A stretch of DNA of 57,500 bases from Prorocentrum cordatum (GCA_963575745.1 CAUYUJ010020281.1:303960-361459); one strand, 5' to 3'; positions 28,377 through 39,195 are shown, counted from the first letter of the stretch. Program-made: numbers and translations. The notes: a model not told the origin generated them from the letters alone.

Positions 28377-28493
28377 GTTGGAGGAGGAGCAGGAGGAGGA
28401 GGACGAGGAGGAGGAGGAGGAGCATGAGGAGGCGAAGGGGGAGGAGGAGGAGGAGGAGGAAGAGGAGCAGGAGGAGGTCGAGGGGAGAGGAGC
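28377..28493 (+). repeat. GGA trinucleotide tract
   Basis: GGA with GAC, GCA and GAA variants. It is followed by the same unique sequence (GAACCCTCC...) as the tract at 31549-31911. Confidence 0.92.
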
Positions 28494-28889
28494 AAGCGCA
28501 GGACCAATGTGAACCCTCCACGTTCCCTCTTCGTAGGTCCCTACAAGAATTTATCATCATCGCGGGAAGTGCGCCATTGGAAGACAACCGTCTGAGAATT
28601 AATTGTCGTTTAGGACAGCACCATTTCTGGGAAGACAGCGCCCCGAGTCAACGTGTCTGCCGTGGGAAGGCAACACCGCGAATCAACGTGACTGTTGCGG
28701 CTTGACATTCGTAGATGTTTTGAACGTTCAATGCGAGTTTGCGCGGCGCCAAGGCGAGATCCACACTTTGATAAGAACCCGCCCTCAATCCGTTGAACTG
28801 TTGCAGACTTCGAAGACGATTCTGCGAGGCGCTGAGGCGAGAACAACCTGTTGAAAACCGCCTGCCTTCAATCCGTGGAATTGTTACAT
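28494..28889 (+). repeat. composite repeat R1, copy 1
   Basis: After the GGA tract, GTGAACCCTCC, CTTCGTAGG, TTGGAAGACAACCGT and ACCGCGAATCAACGTGACTG recur in order at 31912-32165. From about 28715, roughly 83-bp units follow (GCGCGGCGCCAAGGCGAGA, CCGCCCTCAATCCGT), homologous to the arrays at 30468 and 32200. The array ends exactly at the spliced-leader relic. Confidence 0.75.
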
Positions 28890-28911
28890 TCCGTAGCCAT
28901 TTTGGCTCAAG
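28890..28911 (+). other. exact 22-nt spliced-leader relic upstream of the MDR gene
   Basis: The complete dinoflagellate spliced leader is present (T at its variable first position, then CCGTAGCC...TTTTGGCTCAAG). The leader is normally added to mRNA by trans-splicing from a separate RNA gene. No GT donor follows, so this is not a leader RNA gene. Its presence 85 nt before an intronless CDS marks a retroposed mRNA. Confidence 0.95.
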
Positions 28912-28996
28912 ACTCGAGCAGGCCACCCTGCAAGCCAGCATCGCTCGACCCTCTCCTTGTTCGTAGACCTCATCGATCTCTGCGCAAGCGACGAGC

Positions 28997-30010
28997 ATGA
29001 TGAAGGCGTGGGCGGTCACCAAGTACGGCGATGCCTCGGCGCTCTTGACAGCGATGGACGTGGAGAAGCCGCAGCCAGGGGCCGGGGAGGTCCTGGTCAA
29101 GAACATGGCCATCGCAACCAACCCCATCGATTACAAGGTGATCGCCGGCGCCCTGGCACCAGGCGAGGAGGCGCCCCCCCAGCGCCTCATCGTGGGCTGG
29201 GACAGTGCGGGGGTGGTCGAGGCTGTCGGGGAGGGAGTGACAGACTTCCAGGCCGGTGACAAGGTCTGGTTCGCAGGTGACATCACCAAGGACGGATGTT
29301 ACTCGCAGTATACCAAGATCGACTCACGGCTCATCAGCAAGATGCCCAGTACGCTCTCCTTCGAGGACGCTGCTGCCTTGCCGCTGACCTTCCAGACAGC
29401 GTGGGAGGGCATGGTGGAGCTGATGGGCGTCCAGAAGGGCAAGTCGATCTTCGTCTTGAATGGCGCTGGCGGGCTCGGGTCGATCGTCATCCAGGTCGCT
29501 AAGCACCTCGGGCTCACAGTGATTGCCTCCGCATCGCGCGCGGAGACCATCGAGTTTTGCAAGCAGATGGGCGCGGACCACGTGGTCAACCACCGCAACG
29601 AGGACCTCGGCGCTGAGCTCAAGCAGGTCGGCTTCGACTGCGTGGACTATATCTATAACGCCCACGAGAACGATCGCCTCGGGGAGCTCTTCAAGCTGCT
29701 GGTGTGCGACGGAAGGCTTGTGGTCACCTACGGCCCTACGCAAGAGCAGATGGCGAAGGTGGACTGGACCACCGTGTGGCTGAAGAGGCAGACGCTGTGC
29801 TTCCAGATGATGTTCGCGCGGCCCATGTTCAACACCGAGCCCGCGATGGTGGGTGGCGTGATGGCAACCATGGCAAAGCTCGTGGACCAGGGCAGCATCA
29901 AGTCGACCGTCACGAAGAAGTACGGGGGCATGGAGCATATCAATGATGCCACCAAGCTTCAGATGTCTGGCAAAAGCATCGGCAAGATCTGCCTCACCAT
30001 GACGCACTGA
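28997..30010 (+). CDS. MDR-family NAD(P)H-dependent oxidoreductase (quinone reductase-like)
   Basis: 337 residues, starting at the first of two adjacent ATGs after an 85-nt leader. Residues 1-120 are the GroES-like catalytic fold, with GWDSAGVVEAVGEGVTDF and AGDKVWFAG. Residues about 145-290 are the Rossmann domain, with the dinucleotide-binding loop NGAGGLG at 155-161, then GADHVVNH and VTYGPTQ. The four-Cys structural zinc loop of classical alcohol dehydrogenases is absent, pointing to the zinc-free quinone reductase/enoyl reductase branch of the medium-chain superfamily. The length is normal, the frame is intact to TGA at 30008, there are no introns, and no targeting peptide is obvious, so a soluble enzyme is likely. 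The upstream spliced-leader relic shows origin by mRNA retroposition. Substrate unknown. Confidence 0.93.
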   Translation: MMKAWAVTKYGDASALLTAMDVEKPQPGAGEVLVKNMAIATNPIDYKVIAGALAPGEEAPPQRLIVGWDSAGVVEAVGEGVTDFQAGDKVWFAGDITKDGCYSQYTKIDSRLISKMPSTLSFEDAAALPLTFQTAWEGMVELMGVQKGKSIFVLNGAGGLGSIVIQVAKHLGLTVIASASRAETIEFCKQMGADHVVNHRNEDLGAELKQVGFDCVDYIYNAHENDRLGELFKLLVCDGRLVVTYGPTQEQMAKVDWTTVWLKRQTLCFQMMFARPMFNTEPAMVGGVMATMAKLVDQGSIKSTVTKKYGGMEHINDATKLQMSGKSIGKICLTMTH

Positions 30011-30467
30011 GGCTGTGCTGGTTTGCCCCCTAATGCTTTCGGGGAGCTTGCAGGGTACTCGCGGCCACCAGTACAGGCTGGAGGTAGTATATGCATCCAT
30101 GTATGTATGTTTGTATGTATCATATTATATTGTTTTAGAGTGATACTGAATGGCGCTGCGTTATATCATGGTGTTTCCATCACTGCGTTGTATCGCAGTG
30201 CCAGTGTCGGCACTCCATTCTGAACAGTTCATTCGCTGCTTGGCATTGGTGCGCATTGCCTTGTATGGATGTGCCACTGTCTGTGATCGAGCTCTGTTCG
30301 GCCCGCGATTTTGTTACGCTTCGGTGTGCCTCGTAGTTTCCATTGCTTTGCCTGATACCATCGGCACCTTTTCGAGCGCCGTTCAGCCCTGCAGCTAGAG
30401 TGCGCTCGGAACACGGCCCCCGCGCGCGCCCATGGGGTGTTCATATCCCAACCGTGCGCGGACAAAC
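30011..30467. other. 3' flank of the MDR gene
   Basis: TGTATGTATGTTTG repeats lie at 30100-30120. No poly(A) tract marks the end of the retroposed copy. No gene recognised. Confidence 0.5.
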
Positions 30468-30600
30468 AACAAATCCGTGGAATTGCGACATGCTTTTGAA
30501 AGGAATGTGCGCGGCGCCGGGGCGAGAGCCACACTTTGAAACCCAGCCGCCCTCCATCCGTGGAGCTGTTGCAAATTTCGAGCCTCGGCATCACAGACGG
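30468..30600 (+). repeat. 83-bp satellite R1 units, isolated copy
   Basis: AATCCGTGGAATTGCGACAT, GTGCGCGGCGCCGGGGCGAG, CACACTTTGAAA and GCCCTCCATCCGTGGAGCTG match the units at 28715-28889 and 32200-32500. Confidence 0.75.
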
Positions 30601-30779
30601 GGAGGAAGGATCGGGGGCGAAACGCCCGCCCTGCCCTGCCGACACGTCTGGGGGTGCGACAGGGGCGGAGATCTTGCGAAGGCTGCACGGCCAGTGCCGC
30701 CGACCGGGAAGGGGGATGACGGCGACGACGAGGACGGCGGCGGTGGCGACGACGACGACGACGCCGACGTGAGTCAGAG

Positions 30780-31200
30780 TCCTCAGGGATGCGTCTTGGT
30801 GGGGTCTCTTCGGAGCCCTCTCGGGGGCCTCTGGGGGCAGTTTTGGGGCCTCTTGAGAGTCACTTGGGGCCCTCTTGGGAGCCTGTTGGGGGCCTCGTGG
30901 GGCTTCCTGGGGGCCTCTTGGGGGCCTCTTGGGGCCTCGTGTGGGCCTCTTGGGGGCCTCTTGCGGCCTCCTGGGAGCCTCTCGGGGCCGAGGGCTCGAA
31001 ATGTCCGTTCGGGTCTCTCGTCTGGGCACCCTCTTGGACCCGTCTTTGGACCCGTCTTGGGACCCTCATGGGCCGTCTTGGAGACCTCTTGGGCCCCCTT
31101 GGGGCCCTCTTGGACTGTTTTTGGCCCCTCTTGGAGGCCTTTCGGGCCGTCTTGGGGCGATCTTGGGGGCCTCTTGGGCCGAGCAGTCTTGGAGCGTCGG
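30780..31200 (+). repeat. TCTTGGGGCC minisatellite, copy A
   Basis: Tandem variants of CCTCTTGGGGGCCTCTTGG. All three forward frames are open for long stretches; one reads GASWGLLGASWG-type peptides, which are a by-product. It ends in TCTTGGAGCGTCGGAAGGC, then AGAAAAGGGGAGAA, a unique flank also present beside copy B. Confidence 0.92.
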
Positions 31201-31548
31201 AAGGCAGAAAAGGGGAGAACACTAAAATCTGCCAAAAACCTAAGCTCATTGAAGTTTGCCTCTTGTGGCCCTTTTGGGGGTGCACCCCCCCCGGGACCCC
31301 CCGCCGCCCCCCCCTTTCGGCGGGGAAGGGAGCAAAGGGAAGGGACTTCCCCTCGACTCAACTGCGACGTTGCTCAATTTCGTTTTGGTTGCTGGCGCAC
31401 CTTGGGGGGAGGGCCCAGGGAAATGGGGGGGGGAGCGGCGACGGCGCCAACGGCGACGACGATGACGAGGACGAGTCAACCGAAACAACGTCTCGCACAC
31501 GCCGGCAGGGTCGGCGGATTTATTCAGGACAAGGGATGATCGAGAGGG
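31201..31548. other. sequence between minisatellite and GGA tract
   Basis: C-rich and G-rich runs (31286-31325) and a GGCGACGACGATGACGAGGA patch near 31450. No gene recognised. Confidence 0.5.
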
Positions 31549-31869
31549 GGGAGGAGGAGGAGGAGGAGGAGGAGGAGGAGGAGGAGGAGGAGGAGGAGGA
31601 GGAGGAGGAGAGGAGGAGGATGATGATGAGGAGGAGGAGTAGGACGAGGACGAGGACGAGGAGAAGGAGGAGGAGGAGGAGGAGGAGGAGGAGGAGGAGG
31701 AGGAGGAGTGGGAGGAAGATCAGGAGGAGGAGGAGGAGGAGGAGGAGGAGGAGGAATAATATAAGGAGAAGGAAGAGAAGGAGGAGGAGAGAGAGGAGGA
31801 GGAGGAGGAGGATGAGGAGGAGGAAGATAAGGAGGAATTTAAGGAGGAGGAAGAGAAAGAGGAGGAGGA

Positions 31870-31902
<33 letters not shown>

Positions 31903-31911
31903 GGACCAGTG
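31549..31911 (+). repeat. GGA trinucleotide tract
   Basis: About 360 bp of GGA, with GAT, GAC, TAA and AAG variants. Confidence 0.95.
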
Positions 31912-32500
31912 CAAGCCCAAGAGTCATCAGCGATGTTGGAGTGAACCCTCCCTCCAAGCTTCCTCTTCATAGGCGCCTACAACGGTTCATGTCCATTGAG
32001 GGAACTGCCTCGTTGGAAGACAACCGTTTGAAGACCCTGAAGCATGCCAACATGTTGTTCTCGGGATTCCAACGACTGCTGCGTCTTGACGATCCTGAAT
32101 CGTGCCAGAACGCCGTTCCTGGGATTCCATCACCGCGAACCAACGTAACTGTTACGCCCGCGAAATCCTGAATCCGTCCAAGGCACCATTCCTGGTGCGC
32201 TGATCATCGGAATCCGTGAAACTCTGGCGAATTCTTGAAACGAATATGCGCGGTACTAAGGCGAGAGTCACATTTTGAAAAGGAATCGCCTTCAATTCGC
32301 GAAACTCTGGCAAAATTTTGAAACGTGTGTGCGCGGCGCTAAGGCGAGTGCCACGTTCAAAAAACGACTCGCCCTCGATCCGTGAAGCTCTAGCAAATTT
32401 TGAAGACGAACGTGTGCGGCGCTAAGGCGAAAGCCACATTTTGAAAACGACCCGCCCTCCATCTGTGAAGCGGTTGTCAACTTTTCAGCTTCCGAGTCAT
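31912..32500 (+). repeat. composite repeat R1, copy 2, with 83-bp array
   Basis: The unique part at 31912-32165 matches copy 1. It is followed by about three and a half units of roughly 83 bp, each with GTGAAACTCTGGCAAATTTT, GTGTGCGCGGCGCTAAGGCG and CACATTTTGAAAACGAC, ending in GCCCTC. Confidence 0.82.
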
Positions 32501-32572
32501 ACGTGGTCAGGAGTCTCAGGCGAAACGCAAGGCCCGCCCTAAAAATTTGCCTCTGGGGCCGACAGGGAGAAG

Positions 32573-32573
<1 letters not shown>

Positions 32574-32602
<29 letters not shown>
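32574..32602 (+). repeat. (TA)n microsatellite
   Basis: About 14 TA dinucleotides, abruptly placed in GC-rich sequence. Confidence 0.95.
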
Positions 32603-32606
<4 letters not shown>

Positions 32607-32913
32607 AAGAGGACTGGAGGAGCAGGAGGGGGGAGGAGGACAGCGGCTGCTGCAGCGGCGCCTGCAGGGGCCCCACGGCCTCACCGACCCGTGGGCCTCG
32701 GCAGCGTGGCTGCCGGGCGGCGCGCCGACAGCGGAGAGCTCCGCAGGCAGCGGCTGCGCCGCGAGGAGGCGAGATTGGTTCCTGGCCTCCCAGGGCCGGA
32801 GGCTGGAGTTGGCCTGGCCGGCGGCGTCTTTGACGAGGGCCTTTTTTCTGGCGAGCCCACCAATTCCCTCCGACGCGCGGTGCGCCAGGCCCCGCAGTAC
32901 ATACAGCAAGGGG
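32603..32913. other. GC-rich interval, no gene recognised
   Basis: Open on both strands because of composition. No recognisable domain. Confidence 0.4.
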
Positions 32914-33043
32914 AGGAGAAGGAGGAGGAGGAGGAGGAGGAGGAGGAGGAGGAAGAGGAGGAAAAGAAGGAGGAGGAGGCGGCGGGGGAGGAGGAGGAGG
33001 AGGAGGAGGAGGAGGAGGAGGAGGAGGAGGAGGAGGAGGAGAG
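32914..33043 (+). repeat. GGA trinucleotide tract
   Basis: (GGA)n with AAG, GCG and GGGGA interruptions. Confidence 0.95.
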
Positions 33044-34514
33044 GATGGCAGCATCCTCTTCGGCGTTAATGCCAACACCAACATACATTGACGTGCTCTG
33101 GAAACTGCCTCCGAGCGTCGCTTTTTGCGACCGCCAGTGCCCCACGACGGAGGAGGATAGGGGGCGAAGTAGGAGGGTGCACATGAGGAGAGGCAGGAGG
33201 AGGATGGGAGGAGCAGGATGAAGAGGAGGATGAGCATAATTGGAATGATCGGGGGGAAGACTACGAGACTACGATAGGAGGAACAGTATAATACTTACGC
33301 AGGCCGAAAGATTTTCCTCTTGAGCCCCGAATGGCGGAAGCAACCTGCGGTTCATGTGAACGGATACAAGTCGCGCTCTCTTCGGCTTCGTGCCTTCTCC
33401 CTCCTCCTTCTCCTCTCCATCCTAGGAAGACCCCCCGTTTTCCCCGTATAGTCATAGCTTTGGTCAGCAGATCCACAGTTCCATGGATAGCATGATGCTT
33501 CTGGGGTGCCCCGCGGATCCCATTTCCCCTGGGTCCGGAATGCTAGCTGTCATTATGTATGTATCGTTAGTTTCTTCTTCTTATTGTTATTATTATCATC
33601 AGTATCGTTATTTTTGTCTATATATATATATATGTATGTATGTTTATTCTCGGAAGATTAATGGTTCATTGAATCCCGCACCCCGCGACAGACATTTTGC
33701 GAAAGTGTTAGTGGGAGAGACGCAGTTTTCAAATCCCGCTTGCGCAGGCCGACAGATTTTCCCCTTGAGCCCCAAATGTCGGAAGCGACGTGCCGTTCAG
33801 GTGAGCGGATACATGTAGCGCTCTCTTCGGCTTCGTGCCTCCTCACTCCTCCTTCCCCTCTCCGTCCTAGGAAGGCCCTCCCTTCCTCCGTAGTGTCATA
33901 ACTGTGGTCAGCAGGTCCACGGTTCCATGGATAGCATGATGCTTCACGTGCGGTGCCCCGCGGATGCAATTCCCCATTCGGTCCGGGATGCGAATAATAA
34001 TATCCATCGTTTTTTATCGTCAGTACTCGTATTCTTCGTATTATTATCATCGCTAGCACCTATTAGTATCACTCGTACTCGTATTCTTATTTTTGTCATC
34101 ATGCTATATTTACATATGTGTAGATATACTGACATCTATGTGTGTGCATACATTTATTTATATATATGTACATCGAATCCATTGGCACACGGGAAAATGC
34201 ATCCGCGCAAGACAGAAATGATATCCACAACACTGTCGCACATCCGAAAAAAAAGGGATCCAATTTGATCCATCGGTGCTCTCATATCTGCAGTCCAAGA
34301 GGAAACAACTTCCGGCCTGGGGATGAAGGATCCGCCACCCCGCGCCTCGGAATCCCGCCTACGCAGGCCGAGTGATTTTCCTCTTGGGCCCCGAATGTCG
34401 GAGGCGACGTGCCGTTCAGGTGCGCGGATACATTCAGCGCTCTTTTCGGCTTCGTGCTTCTTCCCTCCTCGTTCTTCTCTCCGTCCTATGAAGTCCCCCG
34501 CTTTCCCGCAGAGT

Positions 34515-35503
34515 CATAGTTTCAGGCGGGAGTCATGGGCGCGGCACAAGATCTGGCACCTCCCGCCCCAGTCCTTCTCGCTGAGGGGCCTGCTGGGCGT
34601 GGCCTCGTGGTCCGTGATCCGTCCTGCAAGCATGCTCGTGCTCAGCATGGCGTCGAGGATGCGCGCCGCGGACTCCGCGCTCACGATGTGGCGCCCGCTG
34701 CTGGCGCTCCTCCGCAAGGTGGTCGACGAGGTTGGCTCGCTGGAGGTCATCGGGCGCGGTCGGCTGTCCCCGAGGTCCTGGCAGGCCCCGCCAATCGTCA
34801 TGCAGGTGGAGGAGGCCGCGCAGGGGAGCTTCGGGCAGCGTGAGCACTCTGAGGCCGCCCGTGCCGCGCTCGCCTCGGTCGCTGCGCAGGCAGCGCAGGA
34901 GGCGCCTGTGCGACTGCGTCGCCAGAAGATTCTCTCCGCCTCCCTCCGATCCTCCCTTGTTTCCCGATGTGCTTCAGGACAGGATCGCCAAGCGCATGGC
35001 CTCCTTGGGGGGGGGGGCAGTTCTGTGCCCAGCACTGGGCCCCTCTTCGGGGCCTGGTCCGAGACGGGGACCCCCCAGCTTGGCAGAGCGCAGTCCTGAA
35101 GACAGTGGTCGGCGGATGGCCCACCAGTATCCGCCTGCGCAGTGCCGAGATGCGTAGTTGTCGATTTAGCTGTGCAGAGTGCAGGGATGACATGTCACAT
35201 GACATCCGTTGTCCTGTCCTGTGGGGCATTCTATACCACCCTGAGGTGCCCCCCATCTCGCTTGCTCAGCGTTTTGGGCTCGCTGACTCCCCGTCGCTTG
35301 AGGAAGTCGAGCGAGCGCTGCGCGCTTTCCATCTTTACAACGTTGTGCGCACCTCTCCAGAGCCTGACCTGCATGCGTCTGAGGAAACTCTCGACGTATA
35401 CTTTTACGCACTCCGCAGAGCCATGCAAGCTCTGGTAGTCCTCTCTAGAGCGCCCTTCTAGGCCCGCCTGTTGGACGCTCAGGACTCGCCTCAAGGTGCG
35501 AGT
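34515..35503 (+). pseudogene. LINE-C, 5'-truncated LINE ORF2 3' end inside the satellite
   Basis: The first frame reads RHKIWHLPPQSFSLRGLLGV, aligning with HKVLRLPPSTFRLSDILAL of LINE-B ORF2. After a frame change at the G-run near 35010, the second frame reads AVLKTVVGGWPTSIRLRSAE, then CRFSCAECRDDMSHDIRCPV. This is the same C-terminal Cys/His module as LINE-B (CLFGCG, ISHYLRC). It ends with TAG at 35459, and 40 nt later in (TA)n. Only the last third of ORF2 is present, and the satellite alpha part is interrupted at its 5' side. A dead insertion. Confidence 0.8.
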
Positions 35504-37264
35504 GATATATATATATATATATATATATATTCCCGGAGAATACATGGATCCATTGGTTTCTCACACGCGGGAAATTGCATCCGCGCCAGACAGAAATAGG
35601 ATCCTCAACGCTGTCGCGCACCCGAAAAAATCTAATTTGACCCATCGGTGTTCTCACATTTTCAATCCAAGAGGAAACGTCCTCCGGCCTGGGGATGAAG
35701 GATCCGGCACCCCCCGCCAAGCACTTGCGAAAGTGTTAGTGGGAGAGATGCAGTTCGGAATCCCGCCTACGCAGGCCGAGTGATTTTCCGCTTGAGCCTC
35801 GAATGTCGGAAGCGACGTGCCGTTCAGGTGAGCGGATACATGTAGTGTTCTTTTCGGTTTCGTGCCTCCTCTCTCCTCCTTTTCCTCTCCGTCCTCGGAT
35901 AGCCGCACCTTCCCCCGTAGAGTCATAACATTTGTCAGTAGATCCACAGGTTCCATGAATAGCATGATGCTTCACGGGCGGTGCCCCGCGGACTCGATTT
36001 CCATTGGGTCCGGAATGTTTATTATCATTACTATAATTATTACTATTATTAGTATTCGTATTATCATTTTTATTATCATTATTATTAGGTTAATTCTTCT
36101 TATTCTGATCTTTACTTTTTTATTATTTCACAGTGCACTCATTCTTATTACCATTTTAATTCGTATTACATATATATATGGTACTCCCGCAAAGTAAATG
36201 AACCCACTGTTGTGTCACACGCGGGGAATGGGATCCGCGCGAGACAAAAATAGGATCCACGATGCTGTCGCACACCCGAAGCAGGGTCCTATTGGATCCA
36301 TCGGTGTTCTCATTTCTTAGTCCAAGAGGAAAAACCCCGGCCTGGGGATGAAGGATCCGGCGCCCCGCGCCAAACATTCGCGAAAGTATTTGTGGGAGAG
36401 ACGCAGTTCGTAATCCCGCTATCCACGACACTTCCGCACACCCGAAACATGATCCAATTGGATCCATCGGTGTTTTTTTATATTTTAGTCCAAGAGGACA
36501 AATATGTCGGCCTGGGGATGTAAGGAGAAGAAGGAACACGAGGTGGTGGTGCAAGACGTGGAGGAACATGGGAATATTTACGCAGGCCGAAAGATTTCCC
36601 TCTTGTGCCCCACATGTCGGGAGCGACGCGCCGATCCCCTCTGTTCTCCTCACACCTCCTCTTGCCTCTTCCCTCATCCTTCCCCTCTTCATCCTGGGAA
36701 GACCCCCTTCCCCGTAGAATCATAGCGCTGGTCTGCAGATCCACAGCTCCGTGGATAGCATGATGCTTCACTTGCGGTGCTCCGCGGATCCCATTTCCCC
36801 TGGGCCCCATATGTTTATGATGATGATGATGATGATGATGATCATTATTATTATTATACATATATATATATTCCCGGGAAATAAATGGATCCATCGTTTT
36901 TTTCACACACAGGAAATTGGATCCGCGCAGCACAGAAATAGGATCCACGACGCTCTCCCACACCCGAAAAAAAAGGATCCAATTGGATCCACCCATGTTC
37001 TCATTTTTTTAGTCCAGGAGGAAACATTTCCGGCCTGGAAGCGACGCGCCGATCCCCTCTGTTCTCCTCACACCTCCTCTTGCCTCTTCCTTCATCCTTC
37101 CCCTCTTCATCCTGGGAAGACCCCCTTCCCCGTATAATCATAGCACTGGTCTGCAGATCCACAGCTCCGTGGATAGCATGATGCTTCACTTGCGGTGCTC
37201 CGTGGATCCAATTTCCCCTGGGTCCCGAATATCTTTTATTATTATGGTTTTTATTTTTAGGATC

Positions 37265-37265
<1 letters not shown>

Positions 37266-37303
<38 letters not shown>
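37266..37303 (+). repeat. (TA)n microsatellite inside a satellite monomer
   Basis: About 19 uninterrupted TA dinucleotides in the variable AT position of the monomer. Shorter runs occupy the same position near 33620, 35505, 36860 and 37840. Confidence 0.95.
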
Positions 37304-37306
<3 letters not shown>

Positions 37307-37477
37307 CCGGGGAATAAATGGATCCACCGTTTTTTTCACACACAGGAAATTGGATCCGCGCAACACAAGCATAGGATCCACGACATTCTCCCACACCCGA
37401 AAAAAATGATCCAATTGGATCCACTGATGTTCTCATATTTCTAGTCCAACAGGAAAAAACTTCCGGCCTTGGGAGGG

Positions 37478-37665
37478 TGGGTTTAGCACATAGTGTTGGC
37501 GGGTTAGCACAACGTGTTGGCAGGGGAGACGACATTCGAAATCCCACTGGAGGATTTAGCACACAGTGTTGGCGAGTTCGCAGCGGGGGAGACGCAGTTC
37601 GAAATCCCACTGGAGGAATTAGCGCGCAGAGTTGGCGGGTTGCCACGACGTGTTGGCGGGGGAGA
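37478..37665 (+). repeat. 72-bp minisatellite block 1 (GTTGGCGGG units)
   Basis: Three diverged units, each with TTTAGCACACAGTGTTGGCG, CAACGTGTTGGCGGGGGAGA and CGAAATCCCACTGGAG. Confidence 0.88.
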
Positions 37666-38045
37666 CGCCCCGTAGAATCATAGCGCTGGTCTGCAGATTC
37701 GCAGCTCCGTGGATAGCATGATGCTTCACTTGCGGTGCTCCGCGGATCCCATTTCCCCTGGGTCCCGGATGTTTATTATTGTTAGTATTATTATTATTCT
37801 TATTATTATTATTATTATTAATATATATTTATATATATACGTATATATATATATATATATATGTACAAGTATTTATCCCCAGGAAATAAATGGATCCATC
37901 GTTTTTTTCACACACAGGAAATTGGATCCGCGCAGCACAGAAATAGGATCCACGAAACTCTCCCACACCCGAAAAAATCCAATTGGATCCACTGATGTTC
38001 TCATATTTCTAGTCCAATAGGAAAAAAACGTCCGGCCTGGGAATG

Positions 38046-38262
38046 GAGGATTTAGCACGCAGCGTTGGCGGGTTAACGCAACGTGTTGGCGGGGGAGACG
38101 CAATTCGAAATCCCACTGGAGGGTTTAGCACACAGTGTTGGCGGGTTCGCATAACGTGTTGGCGGGGGAGACGCAGTTCGAAATCCCGTTGGAGGATTTA
38201 GCACACAGAGTTGGCGGGTTACCACAACGTGTTGGCGTGGGAGACGCAGCTCGAAATCCCAG
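38046..38262 (+). repeat. 72-bp minisatellite block 2 (GTTGGCGGG units)
   Basis: Three units of the same minisatellite, at the same place in a neighbouring satellite monomer. The last unit runs into the next alpha part (ACGCAGGCCGAAAG). Confidence 0.88.
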
Positions 38263-38504
38263 TTACGCAGGCCGAAAGATTTCCCTCTTGCGCCCCACAT
38301 GTCGGAAGCGACGCGCCGATCCCCTCTGTTCTCTTCACACCTCCTCTTGCCTCTTCCCTCATCCTTCCCCTCTTCATCCTGGGAAGACCCCCTTCCCCGT
38401 AGAATCAAAGCGCTGGTCTGCAGATCCACAGCTCCGTGGATAGCATGATGCTTCACTTGCGGTGCTCCGTGGATCCCATGTCCCCTGGGTCCCGGATATT
38501 TATC

Positions 38505-39022
38505 TTTTTCTTATTGTTATTATGTTCGATATCAATGTATTATATTATATTATATACATAATATATTATATTATATTATATTTTATTGTTTCATTTTATA
38601 TTATGATATATTATATTATGATATATTATATTATGTCGTAGCATACTATATGATATTATAGTATAGAATGTTTTATCATAATTTAATGTATTATATTATG
38701 GTATATTATATTATTGTACGTTCTATTATGTAATATTATATTACATTATATTATAATATATCATATTATAATACATTATATCATATTATATTATATAATT
38801 TAGGTTTTTATATTACATTGTGATATATTATATTATATTTTAGTGTATGCTATGATATAATGTCATATTGTATTAAAATATAATACATCATATTATAGAA
38901 TGTTATATAATATTATATTATATCATATTATGCATTATAGTATATTATACTATGTTATGTTATATTATATGGTATTTTATTTTATGATATCCTATCATAT
39001 GATTTCATAGTATATATATATA
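38505..39022 (+). repeat. expanded AT-rich block (about 500 bp)
   Basis: TATTATATTATGATATATT-type sequence with almost no G or C, flanked by normal alpha and beta parts. It occupies the variable AT slot of a monomer, expanded several-fold. Confidence 0.92.
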
Positions 39023-39195
39023 TATTCCCGGGGAATAAATGGATCCACCTTTTTTTCACACAGGAAATTGGATCCGCGCAACACAGAAATAGGTTCCACG
39101 AAACTCCCACACCCGAGAAAAGGGATCCAATTGGATCCACTGATGTTCTCATATTTTTAGTCCAATAGGAAAAAACGTCCGGCCTGGGGATGTAT

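Larger units (their letters stand above)
33290..39195 (+). repeat. BamHI-rich satellite array, monomers of about 450-700 bp
   Basis: The monomer has three parts. Part alpha (about 250 bp) contains ACGCAGGCCGAAAGATTTTC, ATGTCGGAAGCGACG and CATGGATAGCATGATGCTTC. Next is a variable AT microsatellite. Part beta (about 200 bp) contains GGAAATTGGATCCGCGCA, TAGGATCCACGA, GGATCCAATTGGATCC and TCCGGCCTGGGGATG. The alpha landmark GGATAGCATGATGCTTC (one variant copy) occurs near 33483, 33926, 35955, 36750, 37168, 37708 and 38435, in one orientation. Monomers are diverged and partly truncated. No protein-coding capacity is evident. Confidence 0.88.

Noticed and set aside
28890-28911. Spliced-leader RNA gene
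   Set aside because: No GT donor or Sm-site-bearing RNA follows the 22 nt. A retroposed mRNA follows instead.
30343-31539. A 398-residue open frame rich in GASWGPLG
   Set aside because: Produced by the TCTTGGGG minisatellite. Other frames over the same DNA are also open, and residues vary with the repeat.
33290-39195. CRISPR array or gene cluster
   Set aside because: Repeat lengths are hundreds of bases and diverged, with no spacer regularity, and the context is eukaryotic.
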